Assembly (NCBI GenBank): GCA_045579105.1
Contig: JAZNLM010000118.1
Coordinates: 1-7,370, forward strand
DNA length: 7,370 bases
Direction of reading: 5' to 3'
Source: Flemingiibacterium sp045579105
Lineage (GTDB): Bacteria > Bacillota > Clostridia > Oscillospirales > CAG-272
The notes under the pieces were generated by a model. It had not been told where the DNA came from and made no database searches. It saw only the letters and a program-made list of their open reading frames with translations. Within the stretch, counting starts at the first letter, position 1, and every line of letters starts with the position of its first letter. Below, piece after piece: positions 6,451 to 7,370 of this stretch. The translations under genes were made by a program, and so were the position numbers.

Positions 6451-7115
6451 TGAGCGAACGTATGATGCTGCTTCTTACTATTACCAGACGTGGTGAGGGT
6501 TCGTATATTGTAAATAATCTCTCCTCAAGAGGTATAGCATGGAATCTCCGTGCAATAGGTCAGGGAACTGCCTCGAGCGAAATGATGGATATTCTGGGTA
6601 TAGGTTCGAGAGATAAGGACATTATCGTGAGTATCGCGGCAAAGCGTGCCGCAGAAGCGTTTTGTGCGGAGCTTGAAGGCAATCCCCACCTTGGAAAAGG
6701 ACACGGTATTATGATGGTAATACCGCTTAACGCCATCAACAGCCTTACTGCCGTTATGGCAAGCCGTTCGGCAGATAAGATAACACAACAGGAGGTAGAT
6801 AAGACTATGAAAAATCAGTACAAGCACAGCTTGGTGTTTATTGCGGTTAACAGAGGCTTTGCAGATGAGGTAATGGTGGCCGCACGTAAAGCGGGTGCTA
6901 CCGGCGGTACTGTTATTAAGTCAAACCTTGCAGATAACGAGTCGGCGGAGCTTATCGGTGTTTCGCTTGAAGAAGAGCGCGACATTATTGCGATAATGGT
7001 GCCTGACACGATTCGCGACCGTATGATGGAAGAAATCAACAGTGAACTTGGTATGCGTACCGACGCGCAGGCAATCCTGTGCTCTGTAGGCGTGGAAAAA
7101 GCAATGAGAATATAA
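6450..7115 (+). CDS. Tandem two-domain PII-like (P-II family) regulatory protein
   Basis: This is a 221-residue soluble protein that I read as two PII/GlnB-like ferredoxin-fold domains in one chain. Domain 1 covers about residues 5-95 (MMLLLTITRRGEGSYIVNNL to GIMMVIPLNAI). Domain 2 covers about 126-217 (HSLVFIAVNRGFADEVMVAA to AILCSVGVEKA), joined by a linker near 100-125. Shared landmarks are RG near each N-terminus (14-15, 135-136), LGIGSRDKDIIVSI / IGVSLEEERDIIAIM (49-62 and 169-183), and a final strand (MMVIPL / AILCSV). Canonical PII is a roughly 112-residue trimer with a long T-loop carrying a uridylylated Tyr; no Tyr lies in either corresponding region here (about 28-57 and 149-178). 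The ATG overlaps the stop of the membrane protein gene (TAATG) and is preceded by a G-rich site (GAGGGGG, 6436-6442), indicating coupled translation. The likely role is ligand-dependent control of that membrane protein (inference). Confidence 0.85.
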   Translation: MSERMMLLLTITRRGEGSYIVNNLSSRGIAWNLRAIGQGTASSEMMDILGIGSRDKDIIVSIAAKRAAEAFCAELEGNPHLGKGHGIMMVIPLNAINSLTAVMASRSADKITQQEVDKTMKNQYKHSLVFIAVNRGFADEVMVAARKAGATGGTVIKSNLADNESAELIGVSLEEERDIIAIMVPDTIRDRMMEEINSELGMRTDAQAILCSVGVEKAMRI

Positions 7116-7119
7116 AATA

Positions 7120-7150
7120 AAAAGGTCCAACTGTTCGGGTTGGACCTTTT
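7120..7150 (+). terminator. Rho-independent terminator after the PII-like gene
   Basis: AAAAGGTCCAAC (7120-7131) pairs perfectly over 12 bases with GTTGGACCTTTT (7139-7150), leaving a seven-base loop. The arm's own A-run and T-run make it potentially active on both strands. It starts five bases after the stop codon and separates this unit from the tRNA promoter. Confidence 0.93.
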
Positions 7151-7183
7151 GTGTGTTTAAAATAAAGAAATTTTCAAAACCAC

Positions 7184-7212
7184 TTGACAAAAAAGATGTG
7201 ATATGATACAAT
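7184..7212 (+). promoter_or_regulatory. Strong sigma-A type promoter of the tRNA cluster
   Basis: A perfect TTGACA (7184-7189) is spaced 17 bases from TACAAT (7207-7212). A TG one base upstream of the -10 (7204-7205) gives an extended -10. Transcription would begin near 7219, leaving a leader of about 13 bases before the first tRNA. This is typical of a highly expressed stable-RNA unit. Confidence 0.9.
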
Positions 7213-7231
7213 ATATCCGTTAGGGAAAAAT

Positions 7232-7306
7232 GCTGGTGTGGCTCAATGGCAGAGCAGCTGATTTGTAATCAGCAGGTTGATGGTTCGACTCCGTTCACCA
7301 GCTCCA
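7232..7306 (+). tRNA. tRNA-Thr (anticodon UGU)
   Basis: A full cloverleaf can be drawn. The acceptor GCTGGTG pairs perfectly with CACCAGC (7296-7302). The D-stem is GCTC/GAGC. The anticodon stem GCTGA/TCAGC encloses the loop TTTGTAA (7262-7268) with anticodon TGT at 7264-7266, which reads ACA. The T-stem GATGG/CCGTT contains two G-U pairs around the TTCGACT loop. The 3' CCA (7304-7306) is encoded. It is the first gene of a tRNA cluster directly behind the strong promoter. Confidence 0.96.
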
Positions 7307-7309
7307 TAT

Positions 7310-7370
7310 GGGAGCGTTCCCGAGCGGCCAAAGGGGGCAGACTGTAAATCTGTTGTCAGTGACTTCGGTG
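7310..7370 (+). tRNA. tRNA-Tyr (anticodon GUA), 3' end cut by the window
   Basis: It begins GGGAGCG three bases after the CCA of tRNA-Thr. The D-arm TTCCCGAGCGGCCAAAGGG is characteristic of bacterial tRNA-Tyr. The anticodon stem GCAGA/TCTGT encloses CTGTAAA (7342-7348) with anticodon GTA at 7344-7346. The following TGTCAGTGACTTC is the long class II variable arm expected for Tyr. The sequence stops within the T-stem, so the T-loop, the acceptor 3' strand and any CCA lie outside the window. Confidence 0.93.

Overview
The window looks like a chromosomal segment of a low-to-moderate GC Gram-positive bacterium, most likely an anaerobic member of the class Clostridia (Bacillota). Four things suggest this: the atpH-A-G-D-C gene order, strong TTGACA/TAtAAT-type promoters with 17-base spacers, U-tailed hairpin terminators, and a DUF1538 membrane protein gene coupled to a PII-like gene. 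The lineage is an inference; no 16S or species marker is present.

Region 1 (1-4720) is the distal part of an F1Fo ATP synthase operon. It holds the 3' part of atpH (delta), then complete atpA (alpha), atpG (gamma), atpD (beta) and atpC (epsilon), ending at a clear intrinsic terminator. The Fo genes and the operon promoter would lie upstream of the window. Two points stand out. The epsilon subunit is only 86 residues and lacks the whole C-terminal helical domain. The 141-base atpG-atpD gap is packed with nested inverted repeats that can form a branched RNA structure with an alternative hairpin.

Region 2 (4721-7150) is a separate two-gene transcription unit. A promoter with an extended -10 lies downstream of, or partly within, a perfect 10-bp inverted repeat. 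A terminator-like hairpin follows in the leader. Next come a roughly 503-residue multi-pass membrane protein made of two DUF1538 repeats and, overlapping it by one base, a 221-residue protein made of two PII-like domains in tandem. A 12-bp hairpin terminator closes the unit. The arrangement resembles known transporter/PII pairs (AmtB-GlnK, SbtA-SbtB), so the second protein probably senses a small molecule and controls the first; substrate and ligand are unknown.

Region 3 (7184-7370) is the start of a tRNA cluster with its own near-consensus promoter: tRNA-Thr(UGU), then three bases later tRNA-Tyr(GUA), which runs off the window end. All genes are on the + strand.
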